From: an uncultured Pelagibacteraceae bacterium
GTDB lineage: Bacteria; Pseudomonadota; Alphaproteobacteria; Pelagibacterales; Pelagibacteraceae
Assembly (NCBI GenBank): GCA_902628815.1
Contig: CACOOK010000001.1
Span: 62,001 to 126,000 of the forward strand
Direction of reading: 5' to 3'
DNA length: 64,000 nucleotides
Under the pieces are notes generated by a model. The model worked only from the letters and a program-made list of their open reading frames with translations, did not search any database and had not been told where the DNA came from. This document shows, piece after piece, positions 1 through 10,219 of this stretch (the stretch's first letter is position 1; each line of letters begins with the position of its first letter). A program made the position numbers and the translations under genes.

Positions 1-529
1 TAATATTATGACATCCTATACAGCTTTTAATTTTGGCTTTAAAAAAGCCATTCCTACAATGCTAGGAGTTATTATTGGATGGACACTATTAATTATACTT
101 TTACAATTAACGTCAGCAGCTGTTTTTCAAAAGTATGCGTTTATTCAAGCTTCAATTAAAATATTAGGATCAATATATCTTTTATATATGGCATATAAAT
201 TATCCTTTGCAGGACAAACAAAAGATAAAAAAATCGATCCAAAACCAGTAACTTTTTTTAATACTTTTTGGTTTCAATTTGTAAATCCCAAAAGCATTAT
301 TGTTGGACTCACTTCAATTTCAATATTTATAGATACACAAAATAATTACATTAGAGACTCTATAATTTTGACTTCAATGTGGTTTTTGATGGCGATTGGA
401 AGTCAGGTTTCATGGTGCTTAATGGGAAAATATATGAGAAAATTCGCCACAAGTGATAAATTTATAAAGAATTTTAATTATACAATGTCTTTTTTACTTA
501 TCGTTTGTGTAATTTTGTTCTATGTATAG
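1..529 (+). CDS. LysE/RhtB-family amino-acid exporter, 5' end cut by window edge
   Basis: The reading frame is already open at the first bases of the window, and the residues Asn-Ile precede the first Met at position 8. LysE-family proteins start with a first membrane helix followed by a Pro-Gly-Pro-Asn-type motif, and that part is missing here, so the true start lies upstream. About 175 residues are visible, with the usual hydrophobic helices, including a stretch around FWFQFVNPKS that matches the family's conserved Asn-Pro-Lys segment. These inner-membrane proteins export amino acids or related small molecules. The substrate cannot be told. It ends 3 bases before acnA and may be co-transcribed with it. 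Confidence 0.75.
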   Translation, partial: NIMTSYTAFNFGFKKAIPTMLGVIIGWTLLIILLQLTSAAVFQKYAFIQASIKILGSIYLLYMAYKLSFAGQTKDKKIDPKPVTFFNTFWFQFVNPKSIIVGLTSISIFIDTQNNYIRDSIILTSMWFLMAIGSQVSWCLMGKYMRKFATSDKFIKNFNYTMSFLLIVCVILFYV

Positions 530-532
530 CCC

Positions 533-3205
533 ATGAAATTTAATAGCAAAGATTCATTCAAATCATTAGATAAAATAACTTGCTCAGGAAAAGATTACAA
601 AATTTTTAATCTTGCTAAGGCAGAAAAAAATGGTTTGAGCGGTATTTCTAAGTTACCTAAATCTCTAAAAGTTCTTTTAGAAAATCTGCTTAGGTTTGAG
701 GATGAAAATACAGTCGACAAAAAACAAATTTTAGCAATAAAGGACTGGTTAAAAAATAAAAAATCAAAAATTGAAATTGCTTACAGACCAGCTAGAGTTT
801 TAATGCAAGACTATACAGGAATTCCAGCAGTTGCAGACTTAGCAGCTATGAGAGATGCAGTTAAAGACAAAAATAGAAATCCAGATAAGATAAATCCTCT
901 TTCAACAGTCGATTTAGTGATTGATCACTCCGTAATGGTTGACGAATACGCATCAGGTAAATCATTTGAAAAAAATGTTGAAAGAGAATTCTCTAGAAAT
1001 GGCGAAAGATATTCTTTTTTAAAATGGGGACAAAAAGCATTCAATAATTTTAGGGTAGTGCCTCCAGGAACAGGAATATGCCATCAAGTAAATTTAGAAT
1101 ACTTATCCAAAGTAGTTTGGTCTTCTAAAAGTAATAATGATTTATATGCTTATCCTGATACTTTAGTTGGAACAGATAGCCATACTACTATGGTCAATGG
1201 TTTATCTGTTTTGGGTTGGGGTGTTGGAGGTATAGAGGCCGAGGCTGCAATGTTAGGACAACCTATTTCTATGTTGATTCCAGAAGTTGTTGGAGTAGAA
1301 CTTACAGGTAAATTAAAAGAAGGAACGACAGCAACGGACTTAGTTTTAACAATAGTAGAAATGCTAAGAAAAAAAGGAGTAGTTGGAAAATTTGTTGAAT
1401 TTTATGGCGATGGTCTAAAAAATTTAACACTAGCAGATAGGGCAACTATTGCTAACATGGCTCCTGAGTATGGTGCTACTTGCGGATTTTTTCCAATTGA
1501 TGATGAAACTTTAAAGTATCTTCAATTATCTGGGAGAGACGAAGCGATTATTTCTTTGGTTGAAAAGTATTCCAAGGAACAAGGGCTCTGGGCAAGCGGG
1601 GACGTAACCTTCTCAGACACAGTTTCTTTAGATGTGTCTACGGTTGTTACCAGTATCTCTGGACCTAAAAGACCACAAGATAAAGTATTGTTGACTGATG
1701 CTTCTAGTTCTTTTTCAAAAGTTTTCAAACAAAACACTAACAGAGATAAGTCGGTCGAGACTGATGTTAAGGGTGAAAATTTCAAAGTAAAAGATGGAGA
1801 CATTGTTATAGCTGCCATTACATCTTGCACTAATACTTCGAATCCTAGTGTTCTTTTTGGTGCCGGTCTATTAGCAAAAAAAGCTCATGAAAAAGGTTTG
1901 AAAGTTAAACCATGGGTAAAAACTTCTTTAGCCCCAGGTTCTCAGGTTGTTACAGATTATTTAGAAAAAGCAGGTTTAAATAAATATTTAGACGAACTTG
2001 GTTTTAATCTTGTAGGGTATGGTTGCACAACATGTATCGGCAACTCTGGACCATTAAATAAAAATATCTCTGAAGCGATTAGTCAAAAAGACTTATATGC
2101 AGTCTCAGTATTATCAGGCAATAGAAATTTTGAGGGTAGAATTAATCCAGATGTTAAAGCAAATTACTTGGCATCTCCACCACTAGTAGTAGCATATGCC
2201 CTAGCTGGAAATATGAATTTTGATTTATACAAAAAACCTCTAGGAAAAGATAAAGAAGGTAAAGATGTATATTTAAAAGACATTTGGCCTAGTAATAAAG
2301 AAATTGAAGATCTAATGATGACATCATTAAACGCTGATATGTTTAAGAAAAGATATTCTAACGTTTCTGAGGGGTCGAAAGAATGGAAGGCAATTAATAC
2401 TGTAGATAGCGATATTTATAACTGGGAGGAAAATTCTACTTATGTGAAAAGACCACCTTTCTTTGATAATTTACCAGACAAACCTGAAGGATTTAAGGCT
2501 ATCAAAGATGCTAGAATACTACTGCTCTTAGCTGATACAATTACAACTGATCATATTTCTCCCGCAGGAAGTATTAAAAAAGAAAGTCCAACCGGTGACT
2601 ATTTTATGAAAAATCAAATCCAACAAAAAGATTTCAATTCGTATGGCGCAAGACGAGGAAATCATGAAGTAATGATGAGAGGGACTTTTGGAAATATAAA
2701 AATTAGAAATGAAATGGCACCTGGCACAGAGGGAGGATTTACCGTTCTGCAGCCCGAGGGCAAAGTAATGAGTGTTTATGAAGCTGCAATGGAATATAAA
2801 AAAAGAAATAATGATCTAATTGTTATTGCTGGTAAAGAGTATGGAACAGGTTCATCAAGAGATTGGGCTGCTAAAGGTACAAAATTGTTAGGAATAAAAG
2901 CAGTAATAGCGGAGAGTTTTGAGAGAATTCATAGGTCTAATCTTGTTGGTATGGGAGTTCTACCTCTAGAATTCAAAGAGGGATTTGATAGAAAAAATCT
3001 TAAAATTACTGGAGAAGAATTAATTACAATTATAGATATTGAAAAAGGAATAAAACCAAGGGCAGAAGTATCTTGTGAAATTAAATATAAAGATGGCACA
3101 AGCAAAACAATTAAAGTTTTAAGTCGAATAGATACTGAAAATGAAATTGAATATTATAAAAATGGCGGAATACTTCAGTATGTATTAAGAAACATGCTTA
3201 ATTGA
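533..3205 (+). CDS. acnA: Aconitate hydratase A (aconitase)
   Basis: An 890-residue protein of normal AcnA length. It interconverts citrate and isocitrate in the TCA cycle in the cytoplasm, using a [4Fe-4S] cluster. Cluster cysteines are visible at C432 (SCTNTSNPS) and at C498 and C501 ([12 protein letters not shown]). The substrate-binding segment GTDSHTTM and the C-terminal swivel-domain motif [16 protein letters not shown] are present. It is the first complete gene of the window and runs directly into a MmgE/PrpD gene. This pairing would suit methylcitrate or citrate-type tricarboxylate chemistry, but AcnD/PrpF partners are not seen. Confidence 0.97.
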   Translation: MKFNSKDSFKSLDKITCSGKDYKIFNLAKAEKNGLSGISKLPKSLKVLLENLLRFEDENTVDKKQILAIKDWLKNKKSKIEIAYRPARVLMQDYTGIPAVADLAAMRDAVKDKNRNPDKINPLSTVDLVIDHSVMVDEYASGKSFEKNVEREFSRNGERYSFLKWGQKAFNNFRVVPPGTGICHQVNLEYLSKVVWSSKSNNDLYAYPDTLVGTDSHTTMVNGLSVLGWGVGGIEAEAAMLGQPISMLIPEVVGVELTGKLKEGTTATDLVLTIVEMLRKKGVVGKFVEFYGDGLKNLTLADRATIANMAPEYGATCGFFPIDDETLKYLQLSGRDEAIISLVEKYSKEQGLWASGDVTFSDTVSLDVSTVVTSISGPKRPQDKVLLTDASSSFSKVFKQNTNRDKSVETDVKGENFKVKDGDIVIAAITSCTNTSNPSVLFGAGLLAKKAHEKGLKVKPWVKTSLAPGSQVVTDYLEKAGLNKYLDELGFNLVGYGCTTCIGNSGPLNKNISEAISQKDLYAVSVLSGNRNFEGRINPDVKANYLASPPLVVAYALAGNMNFDLYKKPLGKDKEGKDVYLKDIWPSNKEIEDLMMTSLNADMFKKRYSNVSEGSKEWKAINTVDSDIYNWEENSTYVKRPPFFDNLPDKPEGFKAIKDARILLLLADTITTDHISPAGSIKKESPTGDYFMKNQIQQKDFNSYGARRGNHEVMMRGTFGNIKIRNEMAPGTEGGFTVLQPEGKVMSVYEAAMEYKKRNNDLIVIAGKEYGTGSSRDWAAKGTKLLGIKAVIAESFERIHRSNLVGMGVLPLEFKEGFDRKNLKITGEELITIIDIEKGIKPRAEVSCEIKYKDGTSKTIKVLSRIDTENEIEYYKNGGILQYVLRNMLN

Positions 3206-4710
3206 TGAGAAATATAATTGTAAAAGTTCATCCCTCCAAAACAAACTTAAAAAAGAAAGACCAACTTGCCTGGAAAATAGCTGAGATAGCATCAGATAAA
3301 GCGAAAATTAATAAAGATGCTGTTGAGATGGTTATTAACAGAATTATAGACAATGCATCTGTTGCCATAGCTTCCTATAACAGACAGCCTGTTGTTTCAG
3401 CCAGACAAATGGCTTTAGCACATCCAAGAAATAATGGAGCAAATGTTTTTGGATTAAATCCTAAAGTAAAAGTAGATTGTGAATGGGCTGCTTGGGCAAA
3501 TGGCACTGCAGTAAGAGAACTTGATTATCATGATACCTTTTTAGCAGCAGATTATAGCCATCCTGGGGATAATATACCTGCAATTTTAGCAGTGGCTCAA
3601 CAAAAGGGATGCAATGGAATGGATCTTATAAGAGGAATTTTAACTGGATATGAAGTTCAAGTTAATTTAGTAAAAGGGATTTGTTTACACGAACATAAAA
3701 TAGACCACATAGCGCATTTAGGTCCAAGTGTTGCAGCAGGTTTAGGAAGTTTATTAAGATTAAATACAGATACAATCTTTCAATCAGTGCAACAAGCCTT
3801 ACACACTACAATTTCGACCAGACAATCAAGAAAAGGAGAAATTTCCAGCTGGAAAGCTTTTGCTCCTGCTCACGCTGGCAAATTAGCAGTTGAGGCAGTT
3901 GACAGATGTATGAGAGGTGAGGGTGCTCCAAGCCCAATTTATGAGGGTGAAGATAGTGTTATAGCCTATGTCTTATCTGGACCAGGAAAAAAATATGTTG
4001 TTCCTTTGCCAAGAGTCAATGAGCCTAAAAAGGCAATATTAGAAACTTATACCAAAGAGCACTCTGCTGAGTATCAATCGCAGGCATTAATTGATTTAGC
4101 AAGAAGTTTGAATAAGAAAATTAAAAATTTGAGTAATATAAAAAAAATTATAATTGAAACAAGTCATCATACGCATTATGTAATTGGAACTGGTGCTAAT
4201 GACCCTCAAAAAATGGATCCTTATGCAAGTAGAGAAACTTTGGACCACTCTATCATGTATATTTTTGCGGTAGCTTTAGAAGATGGAGCTTGGCATCATG
4301 TAAAATCTTATACACCTCAAAGAGCTAGACGAAAAAGCACTATTCAACTTTGGCGAAAAATAGTGACTAAAGAGAATAAGAAATGGACAAAAAAATATCA
4401 TAATAGAGACCCCAAAAAGAAATGTTTTGGTGGGAAAGTTATTGTGAAAATGAAAAATGGCTTTACAATTTCAGAAGAAATCAATGTTGCAGACGCTCAT
4501 CCAGCTGGAAAACGACCATTTAAAAGAGAGGAATATATTAATAAATTTAAAATACTTACAGAAAATATTATTTCAAAAAAAGAGTCACAAAGATTTCTAA
4601 AATGTGTTCAAAATCTTAGAAAATTAAAACCTAAAGATCTAAAAGGACTAAACGTAGAAGTTCTACCTAAAATGAGAAAAAAAATTAAAAAAAGAAATAG
4701 TATTTTTTAA
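3205..4710 (+). CDS. MmgE/PrpD family protein (2-methylcitrate dehydratase-like)
   Basis: About 501 residues from the ATG at 3205, which overlaps the acnA stop by one base (TGATG). A TTG at 3202 is in frame but less likely. Conserved family stretches include [16 protein letters not shown] and the [13 protein letters not shown] region, plus a late [20 protein letters not shown] segment typical of PrpD. PrpD dehydrates 2-methylcitrate in propionate catabolism, and other family members are iminodisuccinate epimerase or cis-aconitate decarboxylase. Position directly after acnA supports a tricarboxylate substrate. No prpB or prpC is in the window, so the exact reaction is open. It ends one base before a convergent gene. 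Confidence 0.85.
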   Translation: MRNIIVKVHPSKTNLKKKDQLAWKIAEIASDKAKINKDAVEMVINRIIDNASVAIASYNRQPVVSARQMALAHPRNNGANVFGLNPKVKVDCEWAAWANGTAVRELDYHDTFLAADYSHPGDNIPAILAVAQQKGCNGMDLIRGILTGYEVQVNLVKGICLHEHKIDHIAHLGPSVAAGLGSLLRLNTDTIFQSVQQALHTTISTRQSRKGEISSWKAFAPAHAGKLAVEAVDRCMRGEGAPSPIYEGEDSVIAYVLSGPGKKYVVPLPRVNEPKKAILETYTKEHSAEYQSQALIDLARSLNKKIKNLSNIKKIIIETSHHTHYVIGTGANDPQKMDPYASRETLDHSIMYIFAVALEDGAWHHVKSYTPQRARRKSTIQLWRKIVTKENKKWTKKYHNRDPKKKCFGGKVIVKMKNGFTISEEINVADAHPAGKRPFKREEYINKFKILTENIISKKESQRFLKCVQNLRKLKPKDLKGLNVEVLPKMRKKIKKRNSIF

Positions 4711-5673
4711 TTATTTAATTTTCTTTGCTAAATCATTAGCACTTAACCAAGCATTTTCAGCTTTGGGACCAATAAACCAGTCAGCACATATTCCCAATCT
4801 TAATTTTTTGTTCCAATAACTTTTAAAAGGTGACCCTTCTAAATTGTAAGAATATCTCCATCCGTGTGTTTTTTTAAAAATGATCTTGTCTCTTTTATAG
4901 CCGGTAAAGTTCAAAAATTTTGATATTAAAGTATTTTCTGCTTTTTTATTTGTTTTATAATTATTTATGTTTTTTCTGGCCCATTTAATCGAGGATTGCA
5001 ATGTCCAGAGCGAGTTAGAGGAATTAAATCTATTTTTACTATTTTCGTAGGCTGCCCATGTTAAAATGTCATCATTAAATTTTATACTGCTTATCGGAAC
5101 AGTTTTTTGATTTTTAAAAGCTAACATTGTTGTAATATTAGGTTCCATATCGATCTTCAAATTTGATATTTTTTTTTCAAGATACTTACCCGCAATTTTT
5201 TTCGACTGCGGGAATGGACAAGTTAAAATTATTGCTTTAGCTTGTATAATTTCACCATTATCAAGTGTGATTTCCCAAAAGAACTTGTTATTAAAAATTG
5301 ATTTAACTGAAGATTGAAAACTTTTTTTTATATTTTTAGTATAATACTTAGAAATAAAATTGTTACCTTTTATTCCAATAATTTTTTCAGTATTGTCTTT
5401 TTTTTCAAATGTAAAATCCAAATGGTTTCCACCCCAAATTTTAGCTTCTTTTTTTTTACATAAAGTTTTCATAAACTTTATAAAGTCCTTTGATTTTGGA
5501 GAAATATATTGGACTCCGTGATCAAAGCTTAAATTTTTTTTAAATCTTTTATTAGACGCACGTCCACCTGGACCTCTAGCCTTATCAAAAATATGTACTG
5601 AATACTTTTTTGAAAGTAAATTAGCTATTGTAGAGCCAGATACCCCTGACCCTATAATACAAAAATCTAACAT
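4711..5673 (-). CDS. FAD-dependent oxidoreductase, renalase/amine-oxidase-like
   Basis: A 320-residue protein with an N-terminal dinucleotide-binding fold (IIGSGVSGSTIANLLSKK) followed by the FDKARGPGGRAS motif characteristic of the renalase-like NAD(P)/FAD oxidoreductase group. The C-terminus carries the second FAD contact region, LGICADWFIGPKAENAWLS. The family oxidises amines or nicotinamide isomers; the bacterial substrates are mostly unknown. It starts one base after the stop region of the TerC-like gene upstream on the same strand and abuts prpD tail to tail with no room for a terminator. Confidence 0.8.
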   Translation of the reverse strand: MLDFCIIGSGVSGSTIANLLSKKYSVHIFDKARGPGGRASNKRFKKNLSFDHGVQYISPKSKDFIKFMKTLCKKKEAKIWGGNHLDFTFEKKDNTEKIIGIKGNNFISKYYTKNIKKSFQSSVKSIFNNKFFWEITLDNGEIIQAKAIILTCPFPQSKKIAGKYLEKKISNLKIDMEPNITTMLAFKNQKTVPISSIKFNDDILTWAAYENSKNRFNSSNSLWTLQSSIKWARKNINNYKTNKKAENTLISKFLNFTGYKRDKIIFKKTHGWRYSYNLEGSPFKSYWNKKLRLGICADWFIGPKAENAWLSANDLAKKIK

Positions 5674-6290
5674 TATAAGAATAAAAATTTGTATTTTTCG
5701 TTGATTGATAGAACTTCATAGCTTACAAGTCCACCAATTATCAATTGTATTGAAATGACTAAAATCACAAATAATCCTAAATACCCAAGCCATATATGTT
5801 TTTTAATATATTCGGCAAAATAACTTGCAAGAGTTGCAATCAAAAATACTGATAATAACAGCCCTATTACCATTAAATGAAAATTCCCTTTTGAAGCAGC
5901 CACAACTGCAATAGTGTTGTCAAAACTTAATGTTAGATCAGCAATCAAAACTTGATAAACACCCATACTAAAACTTTTAGTTTCAGCCGACTTTAGTTGC
6001 GGTGTTTTAATTTTATTTTTACCAAAAAAGTCTTGTCTTAAATTATTAATCACCCATAAAAGCAAAACACCTCCAAGGATTTTAATCCAAGCAAATTCAA
6101 ATAAATAATTTGCTCCGGATGCAAAAACTATTCTAAACAAAAATGCTGCCGCAACCCCCCATGCTATAATCTTTCTTCTATTATCTGTTGCAAATCCTGC
6201 AGCAATTAAACCTATTATGATCGCGTTATCTGCGGCCATGACTATATCTATAAGGATAATTTGTATTGAAATAATAACTTGCTCTAACAT
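5673..6290 (-). CDS. TerC/YjbE-family integral membrane protein (copy 1)
   Basis: A 205-residue protein with about six predicted membrane helices. Two copies of the family's Asp-Asn motif are visible, one in helix 1 (AADNAIIIGL) and one mid-protein (LSFDNTIAVV), as expected of the internally duplicated TerC fold. Family members are linked to metal-ion export (manganese, tellurite resistance context) at the cytoplasmic membrane. It shares its last base with the oxidoreductase start, so the two are likely one transcript. A second TerC-like gene is at 48656-49228. Confidence 0.85.
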   Translation of the reverse strand: MLEQVIISIQIILIDIVMAADNAIIIGLIAAGFATDNRRKIIAWGVAAAFLFRIVFASGANYLFEFAWIKILGGVLLLWVINNLRQDFFGKNKIKTPQLKSAETKSFSMGVYQVLIADLTLSFDNTIAVVAASKGNFHLMVIGLLLSVFLIATLASYFAEYIKKHIWLGYLGLFVILVISIQLIIGGLVSYEVLSINEKYKFLFL

Positions 6291-6337
6291 TCGAGAATCA
6301 ATGTATATAAGGTTCTTGGAGTATATTAAAGAATAAA

Positions 6338-7663
6338 ATGGAACTGTTTAAAAGCTCATCTAAATTTTCAAAAAAACAAATATTTTTGTTGTCCATACCG
6401 GTTTTTTTTTCAAACTTGGCGATTCCACTAGTTGGTATAGTCGATACAGGTCTAATGGGAAATTTAGGCGAAACTAAATATTTAGCTGCAACTAGTATAG
6501 CCTCTTCAGTCATGACTATGATTATAGTTAGTTTTGGATTTTTAAGAAGCGGTACAGTTGGTATAGTTGCACAAGCTTATGGAAGAAGCGATTATAGAGA
6601 AATTATAAAAACACTTCTCAGAAACTTAATTATTGCTTTAGTACTCTCTTTCTTAATTTTAATTTTTACCCCGTTGATCAAACATGTAATTACAATTTTA
6701 TTCTCTCCCTCCGACGAAACAGAAGTCTTAGTCAATACATATTTAAATGTAAGAGTATTTTCAGTACCAGCCGAATTAATAATTTTTATTATGGTAGGTT
6801 TCTATTTAGGAATACAGAAAACTAAAATTTCAAGTCTCCTATTAATTATCTTATCAACCTTAAATATTGTATTTAGCTCACTATTAGTTTTGACTTTTAA
6901 TTTAAATGTTTTTGGAGTTGTGTTAGGTACTTTAATAGCTAGTTATATTACTTTAATTATTTTTATATTTTATACTTATTACTTTATCATAAATAAATTC
7001 AAAGTTATTCCAAGATTTGAAAGATTAATAATTAAAGCAAAACTTTTAAGACTTTTTAGTATAAATTTTGATATTTTTTTAAGAACAATATTCCTAACAT
7101 TTGCTTTTTTTTGGATAACCTATTTAGGTTCAAAGATCGGAGAAGATTATTTAGCTGTAAATACAATTTTATTGCAATTTATACTTTTAAGTTCTTTTTT
7201 CCTTGACGCTTATGCGTTTTCAACAGAAGGTTTAGTAGGATTTTCTATTGGAAAAAGAAACAGAAATTCTTTTTTAACTATAGTTAAAAATTCAATTTTT
7301 TTGAGTTTAGTTACAGGTATAATTATTTCGTTGATTTATATTATATTTTTTAAAAAGATTATTAATGCAATGACGGATATAGAAATTTTGAGATATATTG
7401 CTTTTCAACATGCTATTTGGATTTTCGTTATTCCGCCAGTAGCATCATTTTGTTATCAATTAGATGGGATATTTGTTGGAGCGTCACAAACTAAAGAAAT
7501 AAGAAATGCAATGATTATATCAGTTTTACTTTTTCTGTTGATTTCATTTTATTTATCTAGAATATTTGAAAACCATGGCATATGGGCTTCACTTTTACTG
7601 TTTATGGTATTTAGGTCCTTAACATTAAAAATGTTTTTTAAAAATATTTTAAGGAAATTTTAA
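6338..7663 (+). CDS. MATE-family efflux transporter
   Basis: A 441-residue inner-membrane protein with about twelve hydrophobic helices. The start reads PVFFSNLAIPLVGIVDTGLMG, the typical MATE helix-1/2 region, and a second half begins near residue 230 with the equivalent repeat. MATE proteins of the DinF/NorM type export cationic drugs or metabolites using Na+ or H+ gradients. The gene is divergent from the TerC-like gene and is followed immediately, without a gap, by another exporter gene. The natural substrate is unknown. Confidence 0.88.
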   Translation: MELFKSSSKFSKKQIFLLSIPVFFSNLAIPLVGIVDTGLMGNLGETKYLAATSIASSVMTMIIVSFGFLRSGTVGIVAQAYGRSDYREIIKTLLRNLIIALVLSFLILIFTPLIKHVITILFSPSDETEVLVNTYLNVRVFSVPAELIIFIMVGFYLGIQKTKISSLLLIILSTLNIVFSSLLVLTFNLNVFGVVLGTLIASYITLIIFIFYTYYFIINKFKVIPRFERLIIKAKLLRLFSINFDIFLRTIFLTFAFFWITYLGSKIGEDYLAVNTILLQFILLSSFFLDAYAFSTEGLVGFSIGKRNRNSFLTIVKNSIFLSLVTGIIISLIYIIFFKKIINAMTDIEILRYIAFQHAIWIFVIPPVASFCYQLDGIFVGASQTKEIRNAMIISVLLFLLISFYLSRIFENHGIWASLLLFMVFRSLTLKMFFKNILRKF

Positions 7664-8530
7664 ATGCAGATTTTATATAAATTACCAGGATATATTCTTG
7701 TTTGCTTTGGGGGTTTTTGTTTAAGCTGGGGAGGATTTATAATAAGATCTTTTGAGCAAGCTTCGGTATGGCAGATTTTATTCTTAAGATCTTTTTTCTT
7801 TTTACTTGGATTAATTTTTTTTTTACTTATAGTTTATAAGCAAAATACGTTAATAAAGATCAAAACTTCTGGATTACCTGCTTTACTAGGAGGATTTGTG
7901 TTATCTTTTAGTTTTATAGCCTTCGTCGTTGCAATGAGCAATACTACAGTTGCTAATGTTGTATTTATAATTAGTACTCAAACAATGTTTCTCGCTTTAT
8001 TTGGTTTTTTTTACCTTAAAGAAAAAGTTTCATTAATCGGAAGTTTGTCAATTCTTCTTGCCATGAGTGGAATCATAATTATGGTAGGGGACTCTGTGTC
8101 TTCAGGTTCGTTATTTGGAAATCTTGTAGCTTTGGCTATCCCAATAAATTTTGCGGTATTAGTAATGATAATAAGGAAATATAAGAACCTTGATATGGTT
8201 CCTGCTATTTTTTACTCAGGTATTTTTAGTTGTTTATATGGTTTATTTTTATCTGAGTCTTTTAGTTTTACATATCACGATATTTTTATGGGTTTTTTAC
8301 TTGGTGTCCCTCAGCTGGCTCTCGGTTTTATCTGCATAACAATTGGCTCAAGAACTACACCTTCAGCAACTATTGGCCTATTAATGTTATCAGAAACATT
8401 ATTTGCACCCATTTGGGTTTGGATATTTTTAAGTGAAATTCCACCTTTAAGTGTTTTTATAGGTGGTTTAGTGATAATTTTAGCAATAATTTTGAAAAGC
8501 TTTGATAAAAAACAGGTTACTTACTATTAA
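7664..8530 (+). CDS. EamA/DMT-family transporter
   Basis: A 288-residue protein with ten predicted membrane helices arranged as two EamA repeats. The second repeat starts near residue 150. Typical family segments are SNTTVANVVFIISTQTMFLA and the C-terminal LMLSETLFAPIWVWIFLSE. Members carry small metabolites across the inner membrane. It begins on the base after the MATE stop codon, so both exporters are presumably made from one mRNA. The gene ends just upstream of the glycine riboswitch. Confidence 0.87.
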   Translation: MQILYKLPGYILVCFGGFCLSWGGFIIRSFEQASVWQILFLRSFFFLLGLIFFLLIVYKQNTLIKIKTSGLPALLGGFVLSFSFIAFVVAMSNTTVANVVFIISTQTMFLALFGFFYLKEKVSLIGSLSILLAMSGIIIMVGDSVSSGSLFGNLVALAIPINFAVLVMIIRKYKNLDMVPAIFYSGIFSCLYGLFLSESFSFTYHDIFMGFLLGVPQLALGFICITIGSRTTPSATIGLLMLSETLFAPIWVWIFLSEIPPLSVFIGGLVIILAIILKSFDKKQVTYY

Positions 8531-8536
8531 TAATAA

Positions 8537-8542
8537 TTGACA
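8537..8542 (+). promoter_or_regulatory. Possible -35 element of the gcv promoter
   Basis: A perfect TTGACA hexamer lies 25-35 bases before the riboswitch. A matching -10 box at 16-18 bases spacing is poor (CAATGT or similar), so the assignment is tentative. Confidence 0.35.
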
Positions 8543-8561
8543 TTTAAGGATATTTGGAACA

Positions 8562-8718
8562 ATGTCCCTTTGTAACGGGAGAGACCAATTTAGGCGCCGA
8601 AGGAGCAACCACCCCGGAAACTCTCAGGCAAAAGGACCGTTACCGTAATAACTCTGGAAAGCAGGCTTGGGCCTCACCGAAGGATTAAATCTCTCAGGTA
8701 CATAGACAGATGGGGTTA
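8562..8718 (+). ncRNA. Tandem glycine riboswitch (two gcvT aptamers)
   Basis: Two glycine aptamers in series sit directly ahead of gcvT. Aptamer 1 shows the invariant strings GGGAGAGACC, GCGCCGAAGGAGCAA and CTCTCAGGCAAAAGGACCG, closed by a perfect 7-bp P1 helix (8572-8578 with 8637-8643). Aptamer 2 shows CTCTGGAAAGC, CACCGAAGGA and CTCTCAGGTACATAGACAGA, closed by a short P1 (8653-8656 with 8707-8710) that can extend through 8649-8652 with 8715-8718. Glycine riboswitches are known to control gcv operons and have been described in SAR11. Confidence 0.97.
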
Positions 8719-8731
8719 ATTAAGAGTTATT
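8648..8731 (+). promoter_or_regulatory. Riboswitch expression platform at the gcvT ribosome binding site
   Basis: The 8-mer at 8648-8655 (ATAACTCT) is the exact reverse complement of 8723-8730 (AGAGTTAT), which holds the only purine-rich candidate Shine-Dalgarno ahead of the gcvT ATG at 8732. The same 5' strand is needed for aptamer-2 P1. The two pairings exclude each other. That would hide the ribosome site without glycine and free it when the aptamer folds. No U-tract terminator is present, so control is more likely translational. The pairing is seen; the switch mechanism is inference. Confidence 0.6.
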
Positions 8732-9826
8732 ATGGAAGTGCAAAAAACAGCTTTATACAATTATCATAAAAACTTAGGGGCAAAATTTGTTCCGTTCGCT
8801 GGTTACGAAATGCCTATTCAATACAAAGATGGTATTGTTAAAGAGCATATCTCTACAAGAACACACGCAGGATTTTTTGATGTCTCGCATATGGGACAGT
8901 TTTTTTTAGAAGGAGACGAAACATTAATAGCTGCTCTTGAAAAAATTATACCAGCAGATTTAAATAATTTGAAAATTAATCATTCAAAGTATTCTTTTTT
9001 ACTAAATAATGAAGGCGGAATAATTGATGATTTAATTATTACAAGAACAGAAAAAGGTTTTTGCATAATTTTAAATGCAGCTTGTAAGGAAAATGATATA
9101 AAACAAATTTCACAATTTTTAACAAAAAATCATAAACAACTTTTAAACAATAATTTATCTTTAATAGCATTACAAGGACCTAAGTCTGTCAAGATTTTGG
9201 AAAAATTAATACCAGGGGTTACTAATTTAAAATTTATGACAGGTAACAATTTTGATTATGAAGGCGAAAAACTTTATGTAACGAGATCAGGATATACAGG
9301 CGAGGATGGATTTGAAATATCAATTTCTAACAAAAAAGTTGAAAAATTTATAGATTACCTAATATCAAATGATGTTAAGCCTATTGGATTAGGAGCTAGA
9401 GATACATTAAGATTAGAGGCCGGTCTATGTTTATATGGTCATGACTTAAATGAAAAAATTAATCCAGTTGAGGCTAATTTAAAATGGGCTATAGCGAAAA
9501 AAAGAAAAGAAGTTGGCGGCTTTAACGGATGGGAAAAAATAAAAAATTTATTAGCTAACGGAAGTGAAAAAATTAGAGTTGGTATAAAGCCAGATGGAAA
9601 AGTAATTGCTAGAGAAAATACGAAAATCTTTTCTTCAGATAATAATGAAATTGGATTCGTTACAAGTGGTACTTTTGGCCCGAGTGTAAACGCTCCAGTT
9701 GCAATGGGATATGTAAAATCCGAATTTTCTGAAATTGGAACATCTATTCAGCTTGAAGTAAGAGGAAAAAAATATGGGGGTAAAATTTCTGAACTTCCAT
9801 TTTACAAAAAAAGTTATGTTAAATAA
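8732..9826 (+). CDS. gcvT: Glycine cleavage system T protein (aminomethyltransferase)
   Basis: A 364-residue GcvT of standard length. It transfers the methylene group of the lipoyl-bound aminomethyl intermediate to tetrahydrofolate and releases ammonia. Family motifs are the N-terminal FVPFAGYEMPIQY, HAGFFDVSHMGQF, the YTGEDGFEI segment and LGARDTLRLEAGLCLYGHDL. The C-terminal OB-like domain ends with the GTFGPSVNAPVAMGYV type sequence. It is the first gene behind the glycine riboswitch and is followed after 12 bases by gcvH, so synthesis should follow glycine supply. Confidence 0.97.
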   Translation: MEVQKTALYNYHKNLGAKFVPFAGYEMPIQYKDGIVKEHISTRTHAGFFDVSHMGQFFLEGDETLIAALEKIIPADLNNLKINHSKYSFLLNNEGGIIDDLIITRTEKGFCIILNAACKENDIKQISQFLTKNHKQLLNNNLSLIALQGPKSVKILEKLIPGVTNLKFMTGNNFDYEGEKLYVTRSGYTGEDGFEISISNKKVEKFIDYLISNDVKPIGLGARDTLRLEAGLCLYGHDLNEKINPVEANLKWAIAKKRKEVGGFNGWEKIKNLLANGSEKIRVGIKPDGKVIARENTKIFSSDNNEIGFVTSGTFGPSVNAPVAMGYVKSEFSEIGTSIQLEVRGKKYGGKISELPFYKKSYVK

Positions 9827-9838
9827 GGGGAAACAATT

Positions 9839-10219
9839 ATGAGTGAAAAAAAATTTTCTAAAAAACATGAATGGGTTTCACTTGACGGTGAAGTTGCTAC
9901 AGTTGGAATAACTAAACATGCAACTGAGATGCTCGGTGATATTGTTTTTGTTGAAGTTCCTGATGCAGGAAAAGCTGTAGAAAAAGAAGGTCAAGCAGCT
10001 GTTGTAGAGTCTACTAAAGCCGCTAGTGATGTTTACTCTCCTATTTCTGGAGAAATTACTGAGGGAAATAAAGCTATTGCAGATGACCCCGGTAGCGTCA
10101 ATACTGACCCTGAGGGAGCGAGCTGGTTTTTTAAATTAAAGATAAAGGATAAAAGTGAGTATGATTCGCTTATGTCAAAAGACGATTATGATAAGTTTTG
10201 TAAGGAGAACCCAAGTTAA
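9839..10219 (+). CDS. gcvH: Glycine cleavage system H protein (lipoyl carrier)
   Basis: A 126-residue lipoyl-domain protein. The lipoylation site is K60 in the motif [19 protein letters not shown]. It shuttles the aminomethyl group between GcvP, GcvT and the L protein (dihydrolipoamide dehydrogenase, not in this window). A good ribosome site, AAGGGGAAAC, lies just ahead of its ATG, unlike most genes here. The stop codon is followed at once by the gcvP start. Confidence 0.97.
   Translation: MSEKKFSKKHEWVSLDGEVATVGITKHATEMLGDIVFVEVPDAGKAVEKEGQAAVVESTKAASDVYSPISGEITEGNKAIADDPGSVNTDPEGASWFFKLKIKDKSEYDSLMSKDDYDKFCKENPS

Noticed and set aside
1522-1830. 102-residue frame opposite acnA
   Set aside because: A reverse shadow of conserved aconitase coding sequence.
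9635-9868. 77-residue frame opposite gcvT/gcvH
   Set aside because: It covers the gcvH ribosome site and start; its Phe/Cys-rich composition is that of an antisense shadow.
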